NCBI RefSeq assembly: GCF_001942495.1
Contig: NZ_MKZS01000001.1
Location: 3,735,613-3,799,612 of the forward strand
Reading direction: 5' to 3'
Source of the DNA: Moorena bouillonii PNG
GTDB taxonomy: Bacteria; Cyanobacteriota; Cyanobacteriia; Cyanobacteriales; Coleofasciculaceae
Length of the DNA stretch: 64,000 nt
Shown piece after piece: positions 25,001 through 32,879 of the stretch. Numbering within the stretch: the first letter of the stretch is position 1; every line of letters starts with the position of its first letter. Position numbers and translations under genes: made by a program. Below the pieces are notes generated by a model. It made no database searches and was not told the DNA's origin. It saw only the letters and a list, made by a program, of their open reading frames with translations.

Positions 25001-27809
25001 GGGTGACACTGCTGTATTTCATCTCTTGCAGTTCCAGGCGTACTGATTGTCCTTTGACCACTTTACCGGTGGGGTCAGTAACAATCACGTCTACAGGGAA
25101 TGGTTTTCCGGCATCCGCCACCCAATCCCCTTTTAATCCAATTAGTTTATCGCTAGGTAATGCTGTAAATGTTTTAGAATCGGATACCGACAGATTCGAG
25201 ACATCGGTAACTTGGGAATCTACCCGGTAAGTCATGGGATAGGGCAGGTCTTTCGTCACCGGAATAGTTAGACTACTTTCCCCAGACTCACTCAAGGTTT
25301 GATTAGTTTGGAGTACATCACTGGTAACTTGCGGTCTTTCTTGGGGCCAAAACCACTGCTGACCAAAGGAAAACTCTTCCCATCCTGCTGGAGTAAAGTA
25401 GACGGGGGTCCGAGTGACGTAATAAGCAACCTTTCCCCCGTCTACATTTGAACCAAACCAATAATTTCCTTGGACATTAGCGTCCACCTTCTCGCCCATG
25501 TTAGCAAATTTTTGAGCAAGGGTTAGGTCAACTTTAAAGTTAGGAGGATTAAACTCAGCTACTCGGAAACCACCTGAAATTTCTTTCCCATTGCTTCCCC
25601 TGGCCTGAACGGTATAGAAACCTAGGGGTTGATTCTCTTTCAGGGGTAATTCTAGGGAGAAAGTACCAAATTTATTGGTTTTTTTAGTGCCTAAGTCTGT
25701 CTTCTTACCATTGGGTTCTACCAGCGTGACCTGATAAGATGCATTTTTGTCTTGGGTGAGGTTATCTTTTTCTAGATAATAGGCGGCTGCGGTGAACCAA
25801 GCCTTTTCTCCTGGTTGGTAAAGCTGTCTGTCTGAGAAAATAGTGCCTCGGGATTTGGGTTTGCCATTGTCCCAGTCTGAATAAATCCCGTAGCCATAAT
25901 ATCCACTATATTCATTGGTTCGAGTAAATGCCCAGTCTTTGCCTTCTTTAGCAATTACCAGTAATTGCGGACCTTTAGTGAAGCGCGTTGCCCCATTCAT
26001 ACATTGCCGAAGAGCCTGGCTGTTTAGGGCGATGGTGCCAGTTCTGTCAGTTTTTGCGATCGCACAGGGTTTTGGTGAGCCTCGATAGGAAGCATTCAGC
26101 TCAGACTTATATATCTCTACCGTTGCTGCTGCTGGTGAGCCGTTGGACAGATGATTGACTTGCACCAAACCGGAATCAGGAAACCATTGCGCAAACACTC
26201 CCAAATTGGTCAGCTGCACCATGCCATAAAAGGTTGGTTCCCACCACTTTTCATTTCCATTCCCATCTTGATAGCGATAGGTTTTGGCTTGCACTCCATA
26301 GGCCAACATTCCCGTTGAACCTCCCAGTCGTTTCCTCAGGGAAACCGCGATATTAGTGGTTTTATTTTTCTTTCCCGCTACCCGGAAACGCTCCCATTGA
26401 CTTGGGTTCGGTAATAAATCATTGCTCTTGCCACTGGGATAAGCGGAATCTTTATAGACCAAGTCAGTGGGTTGAACAATGCGATAAGCCGCTTTATACT
26501 CCGGTTGCGGTAAATTGACTGTAGAAATATTCAACTGTAGGGACTCGGAATTGCTTTTTAGGGTAGAGGGAAAGATATGCAAATCCGAGGGAGCCCAGAT
26601 ATTCCCTGCTAAATCCCCTGTTTCGTACTTAAAGGTTATTGGTTCACCCAAGGTTTGCCCAAATTGGTCAGTGAGATTAGCACCGAGAGTAACGGTATAG
26701 GTAGTCTCTGGTTCTAATGCCCAAGGATTAAGGTTAACAAATCGATTGCCATCATAAGCTTGCACCAATTTGGGAGCTTCCTTGGGAGCAGGCTCAACCG
26801 TAATATGCTCCATGGCGGAAGAGGCCAGCAAAGGATTATTAAATTCCAACTGAGCTGCCCCTTTCACAAACCGTCCATAAGCGCCTCCCGCCTCTGGCTG
26901 TCCATAAAAGGTGATTTCCTTATAGGTCAAGGGGTCAAAGGTTTTGACTTGACTAACGAAAGGGGTTTCAGTCGCAATATTGCCACGGGCCGGACGCACA
27001 CCAGGGGCAAAGGCTAATTTGTAATCGGTAGCTTTAGTTAGGGGTTGCTTAGGGGTGATCGTATAAATCCATGGCCGCAAGGAGGGGTTAAATTCCTGAG
27101 CTGGTTGCCTATACTCTGAGGAAACATCCTCTTGTTCTTTAAGAGCGACATCTAGCTTGACACTCTGAGTCTGACCTTTCGGTGTCATGCTCAAATGCTC
27201 CTTTACTGAAGCCAGATCCAATTGAGTATTGGAGGTAAACTCTAACTTAGGCTCCAGAGCAATCGGTTCTGGTTCCGCTTCTGGATTCCTCTGAGTTGCT
27301 GGCAAATTGGTTAACTGGATCGGGGCAGTATTGAAGGTCCAGGCTAAGTCTTGTTCTAGACTATGATTGTTTAGGTCAGCTAATCCTGCTTTGATGGTAA
27401 CTTGGACACGAGTGGCTAGAGGCAGAGCTTGGTCAGCTTGGAATCCTAGCATCCGTGGGGTTAAGAAACGAAATTGCCCAGGGATAGGGGGTATGATTTC
27501 AAATTTCTGTAATATTTCCCGCTGATTCGGACTTCCCAAGCGTTCAACGGGAATCAGGGGGTCTTTGAAGCGAATCCGAATCTGGGAAAGGGGCTCAGCC
27601 ATGCCGATGGGACTAATTTGCTCAATCCACTCTGGGATTTGAGGCATCGGTAGGGGAGCAACTGCTGGTAAGGGTTGAAACCCTGACGTTAGTTTAGCGC
27701 TATCACAGCTTATTATTCCTAGGATCAGAGATAATCCCAGTAATAACCCTATGGCTGTTTTAATTACCCTACCCATGGCGTGCCTAGATTTTCCTTTTGG
27801 AGCTTCCAT
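22020..27809 (-). CDS. bacterial alpha-2-macroglobulin-like lipoprotein, thioester lacking
   Basis: A 1929-aa protein of the bacterial alpha-2-macroglobulin family, which traps proteases in the periplasm. Seen: signal peptide with lipobox GIISC (lipidated C35); N-terminal Ig-like domains; MG-type repeats (FSDRQLYQPGEKAWFTA, then later DNLTTWRVMAVATDG); a glycine/serine-rich bait-like stretch (GWGYGGGKSSGAAS); an alpha-helical toroid domain (LQRPDGGFARWPGQ); and a C-terminal receptor-like domain. At the place of the thioester motif CxEQ the sequence is ...DLPFLEPVAS (near 23450-23490), so both the cysteine and the glutamine are missing. It should act, if at all, without covalent trapping, as proposed for E. 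coli YfaS-like paralogues. Length fits the ~1900-aa cyanobacterial members. Confidence 0.88.
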   Translation of the reverse strand: MEAPKGKSRHAMGRVIKTAIGLLLGLSLILGIISCDSAKLTSGFQPLPAVAPLPMPQIPEWIEQISPIGMAEPLSQIRIRFKDPLIPVERLGSPNQREILQKFEIIPPIPGQFRFLTPRMLGFQADQALPLATRVQVTIKAGLADLNNHSLEQDLAWTFNTAPIQLTNLPATQRNPEAEPEPIALEPKLEFTSNTQLDLASVKEHLSMTPKGQTQSVKLDVALKEQEDVSSEYRQPAQEFNPSLRPWIYTITPKQPLTKATDYKLAFAPGVRPARGNIATETPFVSQVKTFDPLTYKEITFYGQPEAGGAYGRFVKGAAQLEFNNPLLASSAMEHITVEPAPKEAPKLVQAYDGNRFVNLNPWALEPETTYTVTLGANLTDQFGQTLGEPITFKYETGDLAGNIWAPSDLHIFPSTLKSNSESLQLNISTVNLPQPEYKAAYRIVQPTDLVYKDSAYPSGKSNDLLPNPSQWERFRVAGKKNKTTNIAVSLRKRLGGSTGMLAYGVQAKTYRYQDGNGNEKWWEPTFYGMVQLTNLGVFAQWFPDSGLVQVNHLSNGSPAAATVEIYKSELNASYRGSPKPCAIAKTDRTGTIALNSQALRQCMNGATRFTKGPQLLVIAKEGKDWAFTRTNEYSGYYGYGIYSDWDNGKPKSRGTIFSDRQLYQPGEKAWFTAAAYYLEKDNLTQDKNASYQVTLVEPNGKKTDLGTKKTNKFGTFSLELPLKENQPLGFYTVQARGSNGKEISGGFRVAEFNPPNFKVDLTLAQKFANMGEKVDANVQGNYWFGSNVDGGKVAYYVTRTPVYFTPAGWEEFSFGQQWFWPQERPQVTSDVLQTNQTLSESGESSLTIPVTKDLPYPMTYRVDSQVTDVSNLSVSDSKTFTALPSDKLIGLKGDWVADAGKPFPVDVIVTDPTGKVVKGQSVRLELQEMKYSSVTQVLAGSQREKNQVEYKTVKEVTVRSGSSPKSIKLTPPSSGSYRIRANFAKAKNDLAATDLQIWATGGNSVYWGSRYDNSRLDIKLDKDSYKPGETATALIQSPYAEGELYFSVVRNNTLYRKVVKVKGGAPEIKFKVTPEMVPNAAVEAVVVRQGKPLSQVEPGSVENLVRIGFAPFNTSLDDNYLKVTETLQSKSIEPGAKQTVELALQNSKGKPVKGQFTVMVVNEAILQLSGYQVPDLVETVYAQQDISTRFSDNRPKVVLEKLAAQMTRKGWGYGGGKSSGAASTRIRTEFKPLAYYNGSLVTDANGKARVTFKLPDNLTTWRVMAVATDGNLHFGNGQATFITTKRLMANPVLPQFARPGDRFKAGISLINNTGQTGDLQINGQLTGAVQFDDGKGPTLNQKTSAKTGTSGYRFPMVANNLDKAKVKFTTKLNGNQDGFEVPLAVKPVDITEQVVESGVTRTQVKIPVNIASNVVPDSGGLEISLASTLIPEITAPAKQVLDNEDLPFLEPVASKLAIASNLEILGKQYGQTFAEFNPSQQGTEAIKQLQKLQRPDGGFARWPGQKSSDPFVSPYAATALARAKAAGLSVDAGMVSRLQNYLQKILANPGQYDYCKSVVCKSKVRLEALMGLAELGQTRSDFLGYLYEQSSNFDRVTQIKLARYLLQFPQWRSQAQTLVNQFQESIYQTGRSARINLPQSWRWLDSSTTAQAQALRLFIAQNSSAEVRSKLLQGLLELRRDGTWQTSYDNAQALSALVDYSRLQPTPPSFGATVQLAGKKLGSAQFQGYQKPSQSIQVTMDKLPRGRHDLIVKKSGAGTLHYLTSYRYRLQGNQAGRFNGLRVNKTIRPANQEKVLRKIGLYALKEPLTVPAGQVFDIGVEVISDHPVDHVVIEDLLPAGLEAVDTSFQTATPYFQAQQDSWQIDYQKIHRDRIVAYADRLEAGVYNLHYLVRSVTPGTYLWPPAQAHLNYAPEEFGRSASSTLVISD

Positions 27810-27933
27810 TTTTGATTAAAGCTCAGATTTTTTAATTTGGCAGGATTGCCCTAAGTTTCGTTAACTCCTGAGGGTAGGGCGGTTGTTGCAGTAACTTCCA
27901 GGACAAGTATTCCCTGGTAAATTTCGGCAGATA

Positions 27934-29190
27934 CTAGCAAAAGCGATAAGTGTATCCATCTTTTCGGTGTATTGCCGATATATCTTGAGGCTTGCAACTT
28001 TTGTAGCCCTTGGTTCCTAACGGGGTAAATCCAAAGCTTCCTTTGCTTCTAGGGGTGACTTTGCCTATTCCTAGTTTTTGATGCTTGGCTATGTCCCCAG
28101 TGACCCAGCCTTTGATTGGTTTCAATGGGTTGTGTCTGATCGGGTAACCGTATTTGTTAAGTGCTGCTTTCTGTCTCCCTCCCTGTCCCTTGCAAGTAAC
28201 CAACAGTGGCTGATAGGTTTTCAAGACCAAGGTCTCAATATCCCCAACACAAGCAGCATCAATCCAGTGTTGCTTAGGAAGACCTAGTTTAATCCGGTTA
28301 TACTTGGTCTGCGCTCCTGTTCCAGTAACTACAAGCAAGATATTCTGGAGTACTTTAACTAACTTGTTACGAGTTGTATTTACCGCTGCTGCATCCAATA
28401 ATGGTTGCTTGGCTTTAGTTTTGATTTTTTGGAGTAAACTTGGCTTATTTTTTAGGAATTCCTCTATGGGCTTGTTTCCTTTCCGTTGATTGCATTTTTC
28501 GCAAGCTAAGCAAAGATTACTGACTCGATTACTTCCGCCCAATGACTTTGGTTGAATGTGTTCGATTTGCAGTGGAACGGATTGTTTGCCGCAGTAAGTG
28601 CATTCCCTTCTCCATTTCTCTAGCAAGTACTCTCTAACTTCATAACCAGCTAGCTCTCCTTGCTGGTACTCAACACCACTGATTTCAGGTTTCTGCATTT
28701 TTTGAGTGTCAAACTTAACTCTTTCAACCCAAATTTCATTAATCGGGCAAAACTTTGTTAATCGCTTTACCCACGTTTCAATCGTCGAAACCCTGTGTTC
28801 TAAGCTGGGTGGAAGCCAACCCTCTGAACGTTTGCGATTAAGAAATCGTGGCTTTCTGTAACGGGTGTGACGATTACGTCGGCCACGTCTTACCGCCTTT
28901 CTAGACTCTAATTTTTTCTTTATAAACCCTCCTCTGTGTTCTAACTCCATTCCCCAAATGACTTGGTTGTTTTGAACTAAAGCAAATCCAGTTACCTTGC
29001 TGCCGGGATCTATCTTGATCTGACCTGGCGAGATAGTTGGATTGCTAATCGCCGTTTTCAAGATGATTGTAAATGGATACATTCTAAAAACGGCAGCTTT
29101 ACCTTTATCTAATAGTCGGCGAGCTTTCCTTGGGTGAATGGGATTCAATGGTTGTTTATTTGCGTCAATGACAAATACGTAATTCTGCAT
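27934..29190 (-). CDS. iscB: IscB RNA-guided endonuclease
   Basis: A 418-aa IscB protein, the ancestor-type relative of Cas9 encoded with IS200/IS605-like elements. Domains in order: N-terminal PLMP-type domain (here P14-L-N-P17); RuvC-I with catalytic D61 (KIDPGSKVTGFAL); arginine-rich bridge helix (~97-121, RKAVRRGRRNRHTRYRKPRF); RuvC-II with E156 (EIWVERVKFD); HNH domain with zinc cysteines C197/C200 and C230/C233, EHIQPKS with H211 and N225; RuvC-III with H308 and D311 (HWIDAACVGD). All nuclease residues are present, so it should be active. An omega RNA (HEARO) lies directly upstream. No tnpA is seen, so movement would need a transposase in trans. The start ATG is 3' to the RNA, as usual. 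Confidence 0.93.
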   Translation of the reverse strand: MQNYVFVIDANKQPLNPIHPRKARRLLDKGKAAVFRMYPFTIILKTAISNPTISPGQIKIDPGSKVTGFALVQNNQVIWGMELEHRGGFIKKKLESRKAVRRGRRNRHTRYRKPRFLNRKRSEGWLPPSLEHRVSTIETWVKRLTKFCPINEIWVERVKFDTQKMQKPEISGVEYQQGELAGYEVREYLLEKWRRECTYCGKQSVPLQIEHIQPKSLGGSNRVSNLCLACEKCNQRKGNKPIEEFLKNKPSLLQKIKTKAKQPLLDAAAVNTTRNKLVKVLQNILLVVTGTGAQTKYNRIKLGLPKQHWIDAACVGDIETLVLKTYQPLLVTCKGQGGRQKAALNKYGYPIRHNPLKPIKGWVTGDIAKHQKLGIGKVTPRSKGSFGFTPLGTKGYKSCKPQDISAIHRKDGYTYRFC

Positions 29191-29365
29191 GATTAGTGCG
29201 TCTCAATTCGGTAAAGTGTTCCGGACTTCGTCCCGCTACGCGAACGACAAAGTTGGAATGGCTTGTTGGGCTAATCACACATTTCGCCTTCACCTTAATG
29301 ATTAGCGACAGAGCCAAGAGCTGGAGTTCACTCTTGGGTGTCATAACCAAACCAACGTAGAAAAC
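29191..29365 (-). ncRNA. omega RNA (HEARO-type) of IscB
   Basis: The region immediately upstream of iscB, read on the minus strand, folds strongly: a perfect 7-bp hairpin (ccaagag 29314-29320 with ctcttgg 29331-29337), a perfect 8-bp long-range pair (gctaatca 29270-29277 with tgattagc 29299-29306), and a GC-rich hairpin near 29230-29250. This multistem layout ahead of an IscB gene is what is known for omega RNAs, in which the 5' end serves as guide. The guide would lie just beyond the first hairpin, roughly 29340-29365; the exact 5' end cannot be read from sequence. A short reading frame in this stretch is not considered a gene. Confidence 0.75.
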
Positions 29366-29419
29366 TAAGTCTGCATCCTAGCTGGCAATTTCAAGGAATT
29401 ACCGGGAATTGCCTAGGCT

Positions 29420-29671
29420 TTAACTAGGAGTCAGTCCATTGCCATTGAAAATGTTAACTACAGCTCCATAATTAGGTTTGAAGAAGCCTTTATTTAAGTT
29501 AACAAAAGCAGTGGGATGTAGGATTTCAGCCTGAGCACCAGGGCTGGAGAGGTTAGGATATGTTTGGGCTAGGGCTATATCGGGGTAACTAGTCAGTGAT
29601 GCTACTATCGGAAGCATCAACATAACTGTCATCAAAAAAGATTGAAAGCTTCTCAGTAAATTTTTTTTCAC
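29420..29671 (-). CDS. small secreted protein, unknown
   Basis: An 83-aa protein of unknown family. Seen: basic start MKKNLLRSFQ, a hydrophobic helix and a likely signal peptidase site after ALA (DIALA-QTYPN), then a ~47-residue mature part with no cysteine (PGAQAEILHPTAFVNLNKG, FFKPNYGAVVNIFNGNG). It ends only ~55 bases before the probable 5' end of the omega RNA. It may therefore be either a complete small protein or the truncated front of a larger secreted protein cut by insertion of the IscB element. I see no continuation on the other side of the element. Confidence 0.5.
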   Translation of the reverse strand: MKKNLLRSFQSFLMTVMLMLPIVASLTSYPDIALAQTYPNLSSPGAQAEILHPTAFVNLNKGFFKPNYGAVVNIFNGNGLTPS

Positions 29672-29859
29672 TATTCTATGATTTATATGACTTTCAAGAC
29701 TTTACGTTAATTTTTCAAATTTGTCAAATAAAATACACACTTCAAGATGTAGTATATTAATAACACGTAATCCGTAATAAAATTACCTATTTTTTTTATA
29801 AATAATCATTGTTTCCTTGTTTAATTTGTGGTATTTGTCTGATTTATCGGGATTTAACT

Positions 29860-29911
29860 AGAGGGGAAAAGTAAAGTTGCCAGCAACTATCCCCTCTTTT
29901 AGAGGTTTTTT
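29860..29911. terminator. possible terminator hairpin
   Basis: The stem agagggg (29860-29866) / cccctct (29891-29897) encloses a second stem agttgc/gcaact. A T-rich tract follows on the plus strand and an A-rich one precedes it. It lies downstream of the DUF6335 gene on the minus strand and could end its transcript. Confidence 0.4.
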
Positions 29912-30030
29912 ATTGGTTAAGTCCCGATAGTCCCAAACTAATCAATTCCCAAACTAATCGATTTCCAAAAAACCATCAATCCCTTTCGCTATCCCTGACA
30001 TCCGTTAAGCCATCCCTTGCCAACAACACC

Positions 30031-30486
30031 TTATTTCAAGTGTTGGGAGTAATCTTCAGAAGATTCAGGGTTCAACTCCCAGCGGAGGTGATCGCGAACC
30101 TCTAACTTGTCTCGAGTTTGCACAGCTTCACCATCAACTGAAGAAATTCCCATGGACTCCAGCAAGTCTTCAGTTACATTTTGGTCAGGAGTGGGCGTTT
30201 CTCCTCCAACTGCTTCTTCACCCACCACTGCAGCCTGATACCAATTATCATAAATATCGCCACCGGTGACATTGCCACCGGATAGTTTACTACTTCTCAA
30301 CTTCTCCAAGGTGCGTCCCATCCCAGTGTCACGGTCAACCACACCCTCAAAAATCCGGTCAGGGTCTTCTATTCCAGTCAGGTCTGCTAAAAAGACTTCT
30401 TCTGTATTACGGTTGTCAGTATACCCTTCCTCTCGTTTCAGAATTTCATAAGAGTTGACTACATCGTTGTTCTTGTAATCTTTCAT
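30031..30486 (-). CDS. DUF6335 family protein
   Basis: A 151-aa acidic soluble protein of a cyanobacterial family (DUF6335) with no known function. Seen: the family block LSGGNVTGGDIYDNWYQAA, VVGEEAVGGETPTPDQNV, then a region DKLEVRDHLRWELNPESSEDY at the C-terminus. There is no signal peptide or membrane segment. A reasonable ribosome site (GGAGT) precedes the ATG. It stands alone. No role can be read from the sequence. Confidence 0.82.
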   Translation of the reverse strand: MKDYKNNDVVNSYEILKREEGYTDNRNTEEVFLADLTGIEDPDRIFEGVVDRDTGMGRTLEKLRSSKLSGGNVTGGDIYDNWYQAAVVGEEAVGGETPTPDQNVTEDLLESMGISSVDGEAVQTRDKLEVRDHLRWELNPESSEDYSQHLK

Positions 30487-30679
30487 AATCGTTACTCCTG
30501 ATTAGTGTCATTGCTTGATTCATAACTAGTCTCCTTCTACTTAAATTGTACTGCTAAAATAGCTATAATTCCAAAGCACTCTCCCTATGACCATCACTCC
30601 CTTTACCCCAGCATTATAAGGAATATAACGCGATGGGATCAGTTAGCAACACTATTAAACATTACTCAATAAATTGTAA

Positions 30680-30829
30680 AACTATCGCTGCTTACGCCTT
30701 ACCTACAATCGTGGGAAGCTAGAAATTATGGCTCCTTCCCCTGAACATGAACTTTATAAAAAAGTGATGGGTCGCTTTGTTGAAACCCTAGCTGAAGAAT
30801 TGAAAATTAGGATTTATCCTTTAGGTTAA
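30680..30829 (+). pseudogene. Uma2 family nuclease remnant
   Basis: Fifty in-frame codons give ...LRLTYNRGKLEIMAPSPEHE followed by LYKKVMGRFVETLAEELKIR and IYPLG, then TAA. This is the N-terminal-middle part of Uma2 (DUF820) restriction-endonuclease-fold proteins. A stop lies directly upstream, and the C-terminal catalytic part is missing, so it is a dead fragment. Uma2 genes are abundant and often decayed in cyanobacteria. Confidence 0.75.
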
Positions 30830-30845
30830 CCTACCTTTAGACTAA

Positions 30846-30959
30846 TTACCAGTTATGTAAGTTATGCGATCGCTATTTTTTAATACACATAAATTATCCG
30901 TCGAATTACCAGTTATGTAGATTATGCGATCGCTCTTTTTTAAGACACATAACTGGTAA
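30846..30959. repeat. direct and inverted repeat cluster
   Basis: The block attaccagttatgt (30905-30918) is repeated in part near 30846, and its exact complement acataactggtaat sits at 30946-30959, giving a 14-bp stem around a HIP1 site (gcgatcgc). This sequence could be a small mobile palindrome or a terminator between the Uma2 remnant and the convergent pentapeptide gene. Confidence 0.65.
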
Positions 30960-30999
30960 TGTTTCAAGAACTAATTTCAGAGGGTTAAGCTGGAAAATT

Positions 31000-31887
31000 C
31001 TAAAAAATTGCTCCTCTTTGAATTAGCTTAAGCTTAGTAGATTCATCAAGTCCTACAATATATGTGAATCGGGCATTTTTCAATTCAGCACCACTGAGGT
31101 TGGCACCACTGAGGTCGGCACCATTAAGGTTAGCACCACTGAGGTTAGCACCACTGAGGTTAGTACCACTGAGGTTGGCACCAGACACCCTCATCGGATT
31201 CAGGAAGGCACCACTAAGGTTAACACCACTGAGATTGGAATCACTAAGGTTGGTAGCACTGAGCTCAGCACCCCTAAGGTTGGCACCAATCAGGTTGGCA
31301 CCAATCAGGTTGGCACCAATCAAGTTTGCACCACTGAGGTTAGCACCAATCAAGTTTGCACCACTGAGGTTAGCACCGATCAAGTTTGCACCACTGAGGT
31401 TAGCACCACTAAGATTGGCAGCAATCAGGTTAGCACGAATCAAGTTAGCACCACTGAGGTCCGCATCACTCAGCTTAGGACGAATCAAGTCCGCACCACT
31501 CAAGTCGGCACCACTCAGGTCTGCACCACTCAAGTCGGCATCACATAGGTTAGCACCACTGAGCTTCGTATTACTGAGATCCGCATCACTGAGGTCTGCA
31601 CCCCTCAAGTCTCGACCCACAGCTCCACTGCTGGCAATCTCTTGCACTAGACGCCATTTATGATCAAGGTTGCTATTTTCTTCATCATCTGACCTTTCGT
31701 TCAAAATTTGAATATCTTTAACAGGAAAACCGCTTAATTGTTTTAGGTCTTCTGATTTTATCCGAGCTTTAAGCTGTTCAATCGCCTCTTGAGAGCACTC
31801 TAGGATTAAGCTGCTGGTTTTAATATCAATAATGTTGATCGTGTATCCTGAAGATTGTTGTAAAATAGATTCAATCAGTTTTGAAGG
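31000..31887 (-). CDS. pentapeptide-repeat protein, C-terminal half of a split gene
   Basis: The open frame runs 296 codons from directly after the stop at 31888-31890. The first ~65 codons (PSKLIESILQQSSGYTINII, LILECSQEAIEQLKARIK, LSGFPVKDIQIL) complete an effector-associated-like domain whose start is in the upstream gene. Then come ~30 right-handed pentapeptide repeats, A(D/N)LSG, forming a quadrilateral beta-helix. With its own start the protein would begin at a TTG (31704) and hold only the repeats (234 aa, MNERSDDEE...). Both halves share one frame, so this is best read as the 3' part of one gene interrupted by a single TAA. Confidence 0.75.
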   Translation of the reverse strand, partial: PSKLIESILQQSSGYTINIIDIKTSSLILECSQEAIEQLKARIKSEDLKQLSGFPVKDIQILNERSDDEENSNLDHKWRLVQEIASSGAVGRDLRGADLSDADLSNTKLSGANLCDADLSGADLSGADLSGADLIRPKLSDADLSGANLIRANLIAANLSGANLSGANLIGANLSGANLIGANLSGANLIGANLIGANLIGANLRGAELSATNLSDSNLSGVNLSGAFLNPMRVSGANLSGTNLSGANLSGANLNGADLSGANLSGAELKNARFTYIVGLDESTKLKLIQRGAIF

Positions 31888-32304
31888 TTAAACTGAATTT
31901 ATATCTCCTTCTAATACAAGAACAGCTTTGATTGTTTCACTGTGTCTCTCGATTACAGTCTCTTTTTGGCTCAGGGATTCACTTTGCTCTACACCCTTCA
32001 CCAGCTCTGAGCTACTGCCATCAGTTTTGTTTAGCTGTTCTGATGCTTGTTCTTCTGCTATTCCCGCAATTTCTTTCCAGTCTAGGGTCAATCCCTCGCA
32101 TATCCGTTTAAATAAATCAAGCTGAATTGGCTCTAACCTAAAAAATTTTGTAACTGTATTGCGACTTATCCATTGTGACTTGGTAAAGTTACTTTTTAAC
32201 TCAAATCCTAGCTTATCCAAAGCCTTTTTCGCTGTTTCTACACCTTTTGAAGAAGCGGCGATAGTTAGTTTTTTAGTTTTATTCCCCTGGCTAAACTCTG
32301 TCAT
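31888..32304 (-). CDS. HTH-type N-terminal half of the split pentapeptide gene
   Basis: A 138-aa protein. Residues ~15-80 match the helix-turn-helix domain found at the front of many cyanobacterial NACHT, kinase and pentapeptide proteins (KGVETAKKALDKLGF..., SRNTVTKFFRLEPIQLDLFK, LTLDWKEIAGI). A serine/glutamate-rich linker follows, then the first strands of a second small domain (IKAVLVLEGDINSV). That domain continues in frame after the TAA stop, so this is probably the front of one original ~434-aa protein. Alone it might still bind DNA or a partner. In this protein class the HTH and effector-associated parts are thought to assemble signalling complexes. Confidence 0.7.
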   Translation of the reverse strand: MTEFSQGNKTKKLTIAASSKGVETAKKALDKLGFELKSNFTKSQWISRNTVTKFFRLEPIQLDLFKRICEGLTLDWKEIAGIAEEQASEQLNKTDGSSSELVKGVEQSESLSQKETVIERHSETIKAVLVLEGDINSV

Positions 32305-32364
32305 AGTCTTGCTGATTTAGCATAACTATAGCATTTTCATTTGAGATGTAAATATAAGATTGAT

Positions 32365-32413
32365 GGGAACAGGGAACAGGGAATAGGGAACAGGGAACAG
32401 GGAACAGGGAACA
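32365..32413. repeat. heptamer array (gggaaca)
   Basis: Six or so tandem copies of gggaaca with gggaata variants, in the region upstream of the HTH gene. A further patch of aataggc units lies at 32515-32555. Confidence 0.9.
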
Positions 32414-32609
32414 GTAGTCAAGATATCCGAGAAGTTTTTGGTGTTATAATAAATCAGCCTTGGTTTTCATGATCTATTTATAAATGGTATATACCATCAG
32501 AAGTATTAAACAGGAAATAGGCAATAGGGAATAGGCAATAGGGAATAGGCAATGTACCAATTTGGCATAGTAAAATCAGCCTATACCGTTAAACTACAAT
32601 TATTACAAA

Positions 32610-32729
32610 TATAGCGTTGATCATAGTTATGAGGTACAGTAAATTTTCTTAGGGAACAGGTAGCAGGGAACAGGGAACAGCCAATAGTAAAACAAGTCTG
32701 TGTACCTCATGAGTCCTATAAACGCTATA
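32610..32729. repeat. inverted-repeat element enclosing gggaaca units
   Basis: A 120-bp element whose ends form an imperfect 29-bp inverted repeat: tatagcgtt...atgaggtaca at 32610-32638 and its near-complement tgtacctcat...aacgctata at 32701-32729, with 22 of 29 positions matching. The middle holds agggaacag-type units. Related elements sit at 36346, 36657 and 50705. Confidence 0.7.
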
Positions 32730-32879
32730 AATTAAATTATTATCACATAGTCTGCTCCAATCATTTTTTTTAACTATCTCTAACCCCTCCAAATAAAAAC
32801 TTATAAAAACCCTTGACAATTAAATTTATAATCATTACAATAATTAATATAAAGCCACAATGATTTCAAGTTCTGACTT

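Noticed and set aside
29165-29350. A 61-codon minus-strand frame upstream of iscB
   Set aside because: It coincides with the omega RNA, whose structure explains the sequence better.
31064-31663. A 199-codon plus-strand frame opposite the pentapeptide gene
   Set aside because: It mirrors the repetitive pentapeptide sequence (APLRLAPLRSAP...) and has no independent support.
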